From CAZXEU01 sp965207385 (GTDB taxonomy: Bacteria; Bacteroidota; Rhodothermia; Rhodothermales; Bin80): a stretch of 64,000 bases of DNA. A program made the translations under genes and the position numbers. The stretch is from positions 62,001-126,000 of the forward strand of contig CBDBLZ010000005.1 of NCBI GenBank assembly GCA_965207385.1. The letters run 5' to 3'. The notes under the pieces are model-generated. The model saw only the letters and a program-made list of their open reading frames with translations. It did no database searches and was not told the DNA's origin. Below are positions 35,269 through 43,230 of this stretch, piece by piece (the stretch's first letter is position 1; each line of letters opens with the position of its first letter).

Positions 35269-36125
35269 GGCGTTTTTGCCGCCCTGGGATGGGGAGAGGT
35301 CACTTCAGTCTGGATCGGGTCGTTTGGCGACATCTTCCTGCGGTCGCTCTACCTGATTGTGGTTCCTATGATTCTCGCGTCGCTGATCACGAGTGTGGCT
35401 TCACTTGCCGATAGGCGGAAGCCTTTGCGCATTGGGAGCAAGACCATCGTGACATAAACAGGGACCACTGTCGTTGTGCTTGTCATTGGCCCGGTCGCCA
35501 CAAACGTCTTGCAGCCCGGGGCAAACGTGCCGGAGGGGGCCATGGAGCGTGTTTCCCTTCAGCCGTGGGTAGACTTGCTGCCGAATGATTGCCTGTGCTC
35601 GTTATCGGAGAATTGCAACATGCTCCAGGTGGTGTCCATGGCGCTTCTCTTCGTCATTGCCTTGTGCCTGATCCCGTCGGAGCAGGCTCGCCCGCTGCTG
35701 GCCTTTTCCGTGTCCGAGAGTTGAGCCGCGCTTACCGAGACCGTGAAGGTCGAAGAAAGAAAGACTGGGTGTTTCAGAGGAAGCCTCCTCCTTTTCACTG
35801 CCTCCGGGTGCGACCATCAACAAAGATGGTACGGCCCTCTATCGTGGTGCGGCCGCTGCAATCATCGCGCAGTCACCGGGCGTGCCGCTGGACCTGGTTT
35901 ACCAACTGGAGATCAATCTCCTGGCAATACCGGCGTCCATCGGCACGGCTGCCGTACCAAGCGCCGGCACTATCATGCTTGTGATCATTTCGCAGTCCGC
36001 GGGAGTGCCTGCCGCCGGTATTGCGCTTATCTTGGGACTAAACAGGATACTCGACATGCGCCGGACAGTCTGCAACGTGGCGAGAGATGCGACGGTGGCA
36101 TCCCTCGTTACAGCCCCGGAGAACC
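35269..36125 (+). pseudogene. Decayed dicarboxylate/glutamate:cation symporter (SDF/DAACS family)
   Basis: Three pieces of a sodium/proton:dicarboxylate symporter are readable. The first (35269 to 35721) reads WGEVTSVWIGSFGDIFLRS and SLYLIVVPMILASLITSVAS, then meets an in-frame TAA at 35455; it continues in frame to NMLQVVSMALLFVIALCLI and a TGA at 35722. The last (about 35798-36120, another frame) reads LPPGATINKDGTALYRGAAA, then PASIGTAAVPSAGTIMLVII and GLNRILDMRRTVCNV, matching the family's TINMDGTAL and DRxLDMxRTxxNV motifs. Roughly 150 residues of the middle are missing. The 5' end of the gene is not recognisable. This is a dead gene with a nonsense codon, an internal deletion and a frameshift, next to tRNA-Arg. 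Confidence 0.85.
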
Positions 36126-36197
36126 AGATTCGGCCAGCCAGCCCGGATGCGCCGTCAGTGGCCTTACAGCACCGGACGCAATTGGCACCGACGGCTG

Positions 36198-36271
36198 TAC
36201 GCCCGAGAGGATTCGAACCTCTGACCTTCTGCTCCGGAGGCAGACGCTCTATCCGGCTGAGCTACGGGCGC
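36198..36271 (-). tRNA. tRNA-Arg (anticodon CCG)
   Basis: The 74-base minus-strand sequence folds as a complete cloverleaf: acceptor stem GCGCCCG with CGGGCGT (one G-U pair), D arm GCTC/GAGC, anticodon stem TCTGC/GCAGA with loop CTCCGGA giving anticodon CCG, a five-base variable loop, and T arm AGAGG-TTCGAAT-CCTCT. The discriminator is A and CCA is not encoded. It decodes CGG arginine codons. It lies between the symporter pseudogene and the CPBP gene and is transcribed opposite to both. Confidence 0.95.
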
Positions 36272-36341
36272 ATGCCGTCGTTAACGGAAGAGCCCCTTGG
36301 AGGTTCACGGATGATCGCCCGAGGACTAAGGCCGGTATGAC

Positions 36342-37598
36342 ATGCAGCAGGCAAGCTTGATGCCTTCCGAGAGGGCCATCCTCGATGATTCCTTCGAGCC
36401 TGGAGTCCCGATTCCCCTGGACGGTTTCGCCGCGCGCTTCGGGCCGGTCTGGACGGCATCGGCCGCATTGCTGGCAGCGCTGGCAGGCTACATGCTTATC
36501 GGCAACATCGCGGCACTGTTGTTCATGATGATGCGCGGCGTGTCGTTCGAGACGATGCTTGCGGATATGCCGGGCGCAATCGAGCGACACGGCGATGCGC
36601 TGCTCGGGGGCAATGCCGTGGGCCTGATATTGGGGCTGGGTGTATTGTCGCTGGTGCTGGCGCGCCTTCATACGTCCCGGCCGCTGGCCTATTTGCGGCT
36701 GCGGAGCCCAGACCTTCGGGGCGCGCTGCTGGCTACCGCTGGGCTCGTTGCCATCCTGCCCTTTGTGTTGTGGACGGCTTCGCTCAATGAATTGGTGCCC
36801 TTGCCGCGCATGCTGCGCGAACTGGAGCGCGAACAGATGGCACTGCTCGAGCAGGTGCTGTCGGGCGAAGGCAGCCTGGCATGGCACCTGTTGGTGATTG
36901 CCGCCGTGCCGGCGTTATGCGAAGAGGTGTTTTTTCGCGGCTTTGTGCAGCGCAACATGGAGAGAGGGCTTGGAATTGCGTCCGGTATTGTGATCACCGG
37001 AGTGATATTTGGCTTTTTTCACCTGCGCTTTTCCCAGGCCGTGCCGCTGGCGCTGATCGGCATTTACCTGGCGTATCTTGCCTGGCAGACCGGAAGCGTG
37101 TGGATACCCGTGGTGATTCATTTTGTCAACAACGGTGCCATGGTATTCCTCGCTGGAAGGACCGGGGGCGATGACATGTTGAGCAAGGTCGAAGGTGGCG
37201 CCGTGCCGTGGTATCTTGTAGTCAGTGGCTTGATCATATTCGCGGCCTGCGTGTTGGCCCTGCGACGGCGGTGCCGCGAGATTTTGAGGAATCCGGTATT
37301 CGGCGAAGGCTACATGAAGGACTGGCGGGTCGTGCTAACATCCGGTACCGACTATGAGGCGGACCTGGTTTCAAGTCGCCTGAAAGACCAGGGGATTGCC
37401 GCGGTTGTCCTGAGCCAGCGGGACCGTGCCTGGAATCTCAATCTTGGATACCTGGCCAAGGTGCGCGTTTTTGTGCCGGCCGACCAGTGGGAGAGGGCGA
37501 TGGAGATCCTTGAGGAGGCTGTGTCGGAAGATGAGGTTCTGCGGTCAGCAGTTGCGGGCTCTGGTGGAGATCAAGCTGGAGATGACAGCATCCCGTAG
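36342..37598 (+). CDS. CPBP-family intramembrane protease fused to a DUF2007 domain
   Basis: The first about 325 residues hold eight or so membrane helices with the CPBP/Abi motifs: CEEVFFRGF (Glu194, Glu195, Arg199), FGFFHLRFS (His227) and VIHFVNN (His260). These match the glutamic intramembrane endopeptidases related to Rce1. The C-terminal 80 residues (DWRVVLTSGTDYEADLVSSR to EEAVSEDEVL) form a cytoplasmic DUF2007-type putative signal-transducing domain, whose pairing with a CPBP protease in one protein is uncommon. Substrate unknown; family roles include bacteriocin immunity and prenyl-protein processing. The 3' end overlaps the likely start of cdsA by 17 bases. Confidence 0.85.
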   Translation: MQQASLMPSERAILDDSFEPGVPIPLDGFAARFGPVWTASAALLAALAGYMLIGNIAALLFMMMRGVSFETMLADMPGAIERHGDALLGGNAVGLILGLGVLSLVLARLHTSRPLAYLRLRSPDLRGALLATAGLVAILPFVLWTASLNELVPLPRMLRELEREQMALLEQVLSGEGSLAWHLLVIAAVPALCEEVFFRGFVQRNMERGLGIASGIVITGVIFGFFHLRFSQAVPLALIGIYLAYLAWQTGSVWIPVVIHFVNNGAMVFLAGRTGGDDMLSKVEGGAVPWYLVVSGLIIFAACVLALRRRCREILRNPVFGEGYMKDWRVVLTSGTDYEADLVSSRLKDQGIAAVVLSQRDRAWNLNLGYLAKVRVFVPADQWERAMEILEEAVSEDEVLRSAVAGSGGDQAGDDSIP

Positions 37599-38412
37599 TC
37601 CGGCACGCATGCCCAATCTGGCACGCCGCATTGCCACGGGCGCCGTTGGTGGAGCCCTGCTGGTGTACTTGGCCTACGTGGGAAGCTGGCCCTTCGTGCT
37701 GGTCGTACTCGCCCTCGGTCTTGCGGCGCAGTATGAGGTCTATCGGTTGCTTGAGCGGCAGGGAGTCACTGCCTGGCGCCTGGCGGGACTTGTGCTCGGA
37801 GCCCTCCTTGCACTGCGCGCATTGCATCCCGGCACGGTCGTTGCGGCTGCGGTCTGGACTCTGGTGCTTGTCGCAAGCTGCTCGTTTGTGACCTCCGGCA
37901 AGGCGCTGCACGAGCTGGCCGCAACTATTTTGGGGGCGATTTATCCAGCGGCGCTGCTTGCGTTTCTCGCGGACCTGAGGCTGGCAGGCGGACCGGCATT
38001 CGAGCTGACGCTTACGGTCCTGCTGCTGATCTGGGCGACAGACACGTTTGCGTTCGCCACGGGCAAAGCAGTGGGCCGGCATCTTCTTGCACCTGCCGTC
38101 TCTCCGTCAAAGACCTGGGAAGGATTCTGCGGCGGGATCCTGGGAGCGCTAATGGCGGTGGCGCTTCTGCGCCTTACGCTGATCGGTTTTCTGGCCTGGC
38201 ACCACGCTTTGGTGCTGGCACTGCTGTGCAGTCTGGCCACGCACGTGGGAGATTTGGCCGCGAGCCGCTTCAAGCGCGACGCAAATGTCAAGGACTCCGG
38301 CGCGCTGCTGCCGGGACATGGCGGCCTGCTGGACCGATTCGATGGAGCGCTGGTGGCTGTCCCGGTTTCCTATTTCTACCTGGTATACGCGGCCGGCGCA
38401 CTTGCGAAATAG
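37582..38412 (+). CDS. cdsA: Phosphatidate cytidylyltransferase (CDP-diglyceride synthase)
   Basis: The product, about 276 residues, is a multi-helix inner-membrane enzyme. The C-terminal signature SRFKRDANVKDSGALLPGHG with LLDRFDG is the CDP-diglyceride synthase pattern, and SPSKTWEGFCGG precedes it. It makes CDP-diacylglycerol from phosphatidate and CTP, the branch point for phospholipid synthesis. ATG at 37582 gives a start overlapping the CPBP gene; ATG at 37609 is an alternative without overlap. The overlap suggests translational coupling with the upstream protease gene. Confidence 0.93.
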   Translation: MTASRSPARMPNLARRIATGAVGGALLVYLAYVGSWPFVLVVLALGLAAQYEVYRLLERQGVTAWRLAGLVLGALLALRALHPGTVVAAAVWTLVLVASCSFVTSGKALHELAATILGAIYPAALLAFLADLRLAGGPAFELTLTVLLLIWATDTFAFATGKAVGRHLLAPAVSPSKTWEGFCGGILGALMAVALLRLTLIGFLAWHHALVLALLCSLATHVGDLAASRFKRDANVKDSGALLPGHGGLLDRFDGALVAVPVSYFYLVYAAGALAK

Positions 38413-38486
38413 GCACGGGCCGCCGGAACGACATGGCGGACGTGCCAGTTACCCTGATTCTGGCGCGGAAGAACAAGCGGTGACGG

Positions 38487-38690
38487 ATGGGGCTTTTTTC
38501 TCCCAACAGAAAGGTCAGGCCGCGGGCATTCAGCTACGAGCCCAGGCACTACGATCCCAGGCGTGACGAGAGCCTGAGGCGCCGGCTCCGGATCAAGACC
38601 CGCGCGCGCAGGCGGCGAAGCCCTTTGGCGCTGATTTACTTTGCGATCCTGCTTTTCTTCGCCATATATATCTATGGCGCTCTGGGTTGA
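38487..38690 (+). CDS. Small basic single-span membrane protein
   Basis: A 67-residue protein with a basic N-terminal half (PRAFSYEPRHYDPRRDESLR, then RRRLRIKTRARRRRS) and one membrane helix (LALIYFAILLFFAIYIYGAL). The 'FxYxPRxYDP' motif is common to a small conserved Bacteroidota-type protein found near mutL, sometimes misannotated as a riboflavin synthase subunit. The gene sits 18 bp upstream of mutL and has the same orientation, so it is probably co-transcribed. Function unknown; it is likely a small inner-membrane protein with positive-inside orientation. Confidence 0.8.
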   Translation: MGLFSPNRKVRPRAFSYEPRHYDPRRDESLRRRLRIKTRARRRRSPLALIYFAILLFFAIYIYGALG

Positions 38691-38708
38691 GCGTACTATA
38701 CTGACTGC

Positions 38709-40568
38709 ATGGCAGAGAAAGAAGCCGGGCTCGATAACGGCCAGGAGCAATTGATCCGCGTAATGCCGGAGATGCTGGCCAACAAGATTGCGGCCGGCGA
38801 AGTGGTACAGCGGCCTGCCGCCGTCGTCAAGGAGCTCGTCGAAAACGCGATCGATTCCGGCGCCGACGAGATTGAGGTTGCACTTCTAGAATCAGGCCGC
38901 TCTCTGGTTCATGTAACGGACAACGGCTGCGGCATGAGCTCGGCCGATGCCCTGCGTTGCTTTAGCCGGCATGCTACCAGCAAGATCCGAACTGTCCAGG
39001 ACCTGGACCGAATTGAAACACTCGGATTCCGGGGTGAGGCCCTGGCGTCCATTGCTGCGGTGTCCCAGGTGACCATGCGAACCCGGCGGCGCTCGGATGA
39101 TGCGGGTTTCGTGGTGCGCATTCACGGTGGGGAGACCAAACTAAGCGAGCCGTGCGCGGCGCGCCCCGGCACTTCTATTGAAGTTCGGAACCTGTTCTAC
39201 AACGTACCGGCCCGGCGCAACTTCCTCAAGACGCCGGCGACAGAGTTCAAGCATGCGTCGGACGTATTTCAGAGCCTGGCCATTGGCAATCCGCACATTG
39301 CCTTCGCGTTGCGGCACGCGGACGCAGAGGTCTTTCGGTTGGCGAGGCCCCGTTCATCAGACTTCGAGGAGAGTCTCCAGGAACGATTGCAGGCGCTATT
39401 TGGCGCCAGGGTCACGGATAATCTGGTCACCGTGTCGGAAGAGACCAGCTATGTTTCTGCTGGTGGATTCCTGGGCAAGCCCGAGCTTGGCCGCAAGTCC
39501 AGAGGCGAGCAGTTTCTGTTTGTCAACGGCCGAAGCGTTAGAAGCCGCGCGCTGAATCACGCCATATCGTCAGCATTTGAGGGGCTCCTGGCCGATCGGG
39601 CCTTTCCGTTCTTCGTCCTGTTCCTGAGCATTGATCCCGGTCACGTCGATGTCAACGTGCATCCCACAAAGACGGAGGTCAAGTTTGACGACGAACGGGG
39701 CATTTACGGATTCCTGAAGACGGTGTCCCGCAAGGCCCTGGCTACGGCCAACCTGCTGCCGCGCATGGATGATGCCGGCTTCCGGATCGCTATTCCACTT
39801 CGGGACAGGCCGCCAGTCCGGCTTGGCCCCACAGGCGAAAAATCAGCTCGCGAAAGCGCGACGCCGTCGAATCTGACGGTAGTACCGCGTTCGACGCAGA
39901 TGCAGCGATTGTCCGACCTTCTCTACAGCCCGACCGGCGGCAATGTACAGGCGGCACGAACCGACGAAGGGGAGCAGGTAGAGCAGCCCGCCGTCGAGAC
40001 GCTGCTGTGGCAACTGCACAACCGGTTTATTCTGGCCCAGCTGCGCACAGGGCTTCTGATTGTGGACCAGCGTGCGGCTCAGGAAAGGATCCTGTACGAG
40101 CGCGCTCTGGAGAGCATGAACAACGGTCTCGGGATGTCGCAGCAGCTGCTATTTCCCCGTACCATCGAGTTCGGCCCGGCAGATCTGGCACTGGTAAAGG
40201 AGCTTATGCCCGAACTCGTGGCTCTGGGCTTCAGCCTGGAGGCATTCGGAGGAAGAACGATCGTCGTGCGCGGCGTGCCGGCGGATGTACGCGCGGGCAG
40301 CGAGATGGACATTCTCGAAGACCTTTTGCATCAATACAAGGAGAACGAGGCCGTGCTCAAGATCACGGGACGGGACAATGTGGCAAAGAGCATGGCCAGG
40401 CATGCATCGGTAAGGGCAGGGGAGGCTTTGTCGTCCGAAGAGATGCGGACCCTCATAGACCGGCTCTTTCTATGCAAGAAGCCGTACACATCTCCGTACG
40501 GCAGGCCGACCATGGTTCAGATACCAATGGAGGAACTGGACAGGCGCTTCGCCAGACGGCTGTCCTGA
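38709..40568 (+). CDS. mutL: DNA mismatch repair protein MutL
   Basis: The 619-residue GHKL ATPase has the expected N-terminal motifs: IAAGEVVQRPAAVVKELVEN, DNGCGMS, and GFRGEALASIAAVS. MutL couples MutS mismatch recognition to strand nicking and excision. The C-terminal domain is recognisable, but the residues of the endonuclease motif are not canonical: DQHAxxxE reads DQRAAQE (Asp453, Gln454, Arg455), and the zinc motif CPHGRP reads SPYGRP (595-600). This points to a MutL without the usual nicking site, as seen in some other Bacteroidota. mutS lies 10.6 kb downstream on the same strand, but not in one operon. tilS starts 15 bp after the stop. Confidence 0.95.
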   Translation: MAEKEAGLDNGQEQLIRVMPEMLANKIAAGEVVQRPAAVVKELVENAIDSGADEIEVALLESGRSLVHVTDNGCGMSSADALRCFSRHATSKIRTVQDLDRIETLGFRGEALASIAAVSQVTMRTRRRSDDAGFVVRIHGGETKLSEPCAARPGTSIEVRNLFYNVPARRNFLKTPATEFKHASDVFQSLAIGNPHIAFALRHADAEVFRLARPRSSDFEESLQERLQALFGARVTDNLVTVSEETSYVSAGGFLGKPELGRKSRGEQFLFVNGRSVRSRALNHAISSAFEGLLADRAFPFFVLFLSIDPGHVDVNVHPTKTEVKFDDERGIYGFLKTVSRKALATANLLPRMDDAGFRIAIPLRDRPPVRLGPTGEKSARESATPSNLTVVPRSTQMQRLSDLLYSPTGGNVQAARTDEGEQVEQPAVETLLWQLHNRFILAQLRTGLLIVDQRAAQERILYERALESMNNGLGMSQQLLFPRTIEFGPADLALVKELMPELVALGFSLEAFGGRTIVVRGVPADVRAGSEMDILEDLLHQYKENEAVLKITGRDNVAKSMARHASVRAGEALSSEEMRTLIDRLFLCKKPYTSPYGRPTMVQIPMEELDRRFARRLS

Positions 40569-40583
40569 ACGGCTGAACGGTCC

Positions 40584-42041
40584 GTGGCGCCTTTGCCATT
40601 CCGGCCACTGGCCGGAGACCGAGCTTATGGAAGGATTCGCCGCCCATACTTGCACGCCCCGGAGACCGTGGATGCGCCGCTAGTCAGGCACTCGCGCGAA
40701 TACGCTGCCCGGCATGCACTTATCGCGCCGAATTCGCCCGTACTTGTGGGTCTCAGCGGAGGAGTCGATTCGGTAGTGCTGCTCCACGTTCTGGCACGGC
40801 TGGGCCACCCCGTCCAGGCGGCACACATGAACTTCGGCTTGCGCGGCTCGGAATCGAACGATGACGAGACATGGGTTCGAGACCATTGCAAGGAGCAGGG
40901 TATCCCCTTGCATGTGGCCAAGGCCGATATGGCCACCCGGGCCTGCACCGATGAATCCGTGCAGATGACGGCACGGAGGCTGCGTTATGCGTTTCTGCTT
41001 CGCACGGCCTCCGCCGAGGGAATTGTCCACGTTGCTGTCGGACATCATCAGGACGACCAGGCGGAGACCGTTCTCCTGAACCTCGTCCGGGGCACGGGAC
41101 CCGACGGTCTGGCAGGCATGCCAGCCAAGCGCCCCATCGAAGCCGGCTCAAACATTATGTTGGTGCGGCCGCTTCTCCACGCAAGGCGCGAGGCCATCAT
41201 TGACTATTCCCGTTCCGAGGGCCTTGCCTGGCGTGAGGATGCTACCAATTCCGACCCGCGATACGCGCGCAGCAGGATGCGCAGCGTGGTACTTCCGGCT
41301 ATTAAGGATGCCTTTGGCAGTGCGGCGACGGAACGCATTGCACGTTCTTCCTCGACGGTGCGTGCGTATGTCGAAGAAACCGTTGCGCCGGTGGCCCTTG
41401 CCCTGTTTGAACGTGCGGCAGACCTCCGAGAGCAGAGCCTGGACTTGGGAGTCCTTTTTCAGCCGGCCGCCGTGTGGCGAAGGCGCCTGATCCTGCAAGC
41501 TATTCGGCAGTGGCTGCCGGCGGTAAGCGGAACCAGTGAGGCGGTCCGCCAGATTGAGCATCTTCTGCATGCGCAACCCGGCCGCCGGATCGCCTTCGGC
41601 AATGCGCTTGTTTGGCGTGGCCGCGGACGGCTCGTATTCGGTACCGATGCCGGGACGCCCGGACGCGTACGACTGGCGGCGGGCCGCGCCGTACTTGTCC
41701 CCACTGGCGCATTCGAAATGGAGATTCTGGCATCGCGGCCACCCGATGCGTTGAATGACGATCCGTTTGTCGAGCTCGTAGATGCGGACCGGCTCGGCTC
41801 CAGTCTGACAGCACGACCGTGGCAGCCCGGTGACAGGCTCCGGCCGCTTGGTATGGACGGCACCAAGAAGGTGAGTGATTTGCTGACGGACGCCAAGGTG
41901 CCTGTGGCACGCAGAAAACAGACCTGGGTCCTAACTTCCGGGTCGGAAGTGGTCTGGGTGGTTGGGATCAGGCTTTCGGCCGATTTCTGCGTGCTGCCAT
42001 CCACGAAGAGCTTTGTCCGTCTGACCTACCGTCCGTATTGA
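40584..42041 (+). CDS. tilS: tRNA(Ile)-lysidine synthase
   Basis: The 485-residue product has the PP-loop SGGVDS (residues 58-63) for ATP binding and adenylation, then HMNFGLRGSESNDDE and GHHQDDQAETVLLNLVRG, the TilS hallmarks. TilS converts the wobble C of tRNA-Ile(CAU) to lysidine so it reads AUA. The C-terminal domain (GTKKVSDLLTDAKVP, RRKQTWVLTSGSEVVWV) is the tRNA-binding module of full-length TilS. The GTG at 40584 gives the most plausible start, but the first 45 residues are unlike other members, so an internal start near residue 35-50 is possible. It lies between mutL and hpt. Confidence 0.93.
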   Translation: MAPLPFRPLAGDRAYGRIRRPYLHAPETVDAPLVRHSREYAARHALIAPNSPVLVGLSGGVDSVVLLHVLARLGHPVQAAHMNFGLRGSESNDDETWVRDHCKEQGIPLHVAKADMATRACTDESVQMTARRLRYAFLLRTASAEGIVHVAVGHHQDDQAETVLLNLVRGTGPDGLAGMPAKRPIEAGSNIMLVRPLLHARREAIIDYSRSEGLAWREDATNSDPRYARSRMRSVVLPAIKDAFGSAATERIARSSSTVRAYVEETVAPVALALFERAADLREQSLDLGVLFQPAAVWRRRLILQAIRQWLPAVSGTSEAVRQIEHLLHAQPGRRIAFGNALVWRGRGRLVFGTDAGTPGRVRLAAGRAVLVPTGAFEMEILASRPPDALNDDPFVELVDADRLGSSLTARPWQPGDRLRPLGMDGTKKVSDLLTDAKVPVARRKQTWVLTSGSEVVWVVGIRLSADFCVLPSTKSFVRLTYRPY

Positions 42042-42054
42042 GACCGCCGCCAGC

Positions 42055-42612
42055 ATGAAAGATTCGATGGTTGCCGCTGAGGTGGCACGCAGCGAAGAGC
42101 ATCGTCTCCGGCTTGTCATCGAAGAGGAGGCTATTCTGACGCGTGTGCGAGAGATCGGCAGGGCGCTCTCGGAGCGGCACGCCGGTCGCTCTCCCGTGGT
42201 TGTTGGCGTGCTGGACGGCGCTTTCATGCTTACGGCCGATCTGGTGCGCTCAATCAGTCTTCCTTGCCAGGTAACCTTCTGGAAGTTGTCTTCATACGGA
42301 GCAGGGCGGGTATCGTCTGGTGTCGTGCGTGAATTGGTCCGGCCGGAAGTCAGCCTGACCGACCGCCATGTCATTGTGGTCGAAGACATTATCGATTCGG
42401 GCCGGACACTGGAATACCTTAAGAAGGCCATTCGAGAAGCAGAGCCAGCCTCGGTGACGATTGTGACCCTGCTGCACAAGCCGGCAACAGCGCCCGCCTC
42501 AATTTGCCCCGACTACGTGGGCTTTTCCGTGGGCAGCGATTTCCTGGTGGGGTACGGTCTGGACTATCGCGGGCAATGGCGTCACTTGCGCTCTCTTTAC
42601 GCCCTGGATTAG
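42055..42612 (+). CDS. hpt: Hypoxanthine phosphoribosyltransferase
   Basis: The 185-residue enzyme shows the PRPP-binding motif HVIVVEDIIDSGRTLEYL, a VVVGVLDGAFMLTADLVRS segment near the N-terminus and VGYGLDYRGQWRHL near the C-terminus, which matches the family's flexible-loop and Mg-binding regions. It salvages hypoxanthine and guanine to IMP and GMP. It lies 13 bp after tilS; in many bacteria the order is tilS-hpt-ftsH, but no ftsH follows here. Confidence 0.95.
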   Translation: MKDSMVAAEVARSEEHRLRLVIEEEAILTRVREIGRALSERHAGRSPVVVGVLDGAFMLTADLVRSISLPCQVTFWKLSSYGAGRVSSGVVRELVRPEVSLTDRHVIVVEDIIDSGRTLEYLKKAIREAEPASVTIVTLLHKPATAPASICPDYVGFSVGSDFLVGYGLDYRGQWRHLRSLYALD

Positions 42613-43230
42613 AAGCCCGGAGCCTGTAGCCCGCGGCATACCCAGGAATGTGCATCGGTGCGCCGGTCAGTCTAAGCAGGTGCCGTCAGGTCGGTGCAAC
42701 GGAGGAGAGACTATTGCGGATGCGAGCTTTTGCAAGCCGTGGCTGTCGCTTGCTCCGGTAGGCGACATGTGCTGGCAATGCAGTCAGCGTTTCCGATGTC
42801 GATTGCAGCAGGTTTCCCCGGTGCCAATTCGGAGCCCATGCGGCAAGGTGCCAGGCTGGGAGCCACTTTGGAAGGATTGGTCTGGCCGGGTCGCGGGCAA
42901 AGGGCGCTTGACGGGGTTCAGATCCATGGCGGACAACAGGAGGCAGTCTGGTGTCTTGGGGAACCCGGATTCAACGCTCTTGCGCCGCGCCAACTTGATG
43001 GATTCGAGGTTCAGGCCAGCGCAGGTGCACGTGCGCGGGCACGGGCGGGCAGCGCGAGTCCAGCACAAGAAGCCGCATGAAGCGTGCAGGCAGCGGCAAT
43101 AAGCGGGAATTGGAACGCTGGCAAGGTTGGACTCGCGCAGGAGAGCTTAACCGGATATAGTGAACCGCACCCGCGGTATCTCCGACTATACAGGTAGTCT
43201 GTGGAACGGTGAATCGGCTTTGCTCGGCCA
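42613..43230. other. 618-bp region without recognisable gene
   Basis: This stretch lies between hpt and the 3' end of the leucine-rich-repeat gene, so both flanking genes read into it. It has open frames of up to about 150 codons on both strands but none shows a domain, a signal peptide or conserved motif that I recognise, and their amino-acid composition is Arg/Gly/Cys-rich, as expected for chance frames in G+C-rich DNA. No hairpin with a U-tract and no tRNA is seen. It may be a decayed gene; a protein search could test this. Confidence 0.5.

Noticed and set aside
37615..37632. TGGCAC-GCCGCA-TTGC as a sigma54 promoter
   Set aside because: The spacer is six bases instead of five, and the site is inside the start of cdsA.
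42694..43080. A possible small gene of 128 codons after hpt
   Set aside because: It has an Arg/Gly/Cys-rich composition, a GTG start without ribosome binding site and no known motif, so a chance frame is more likely.
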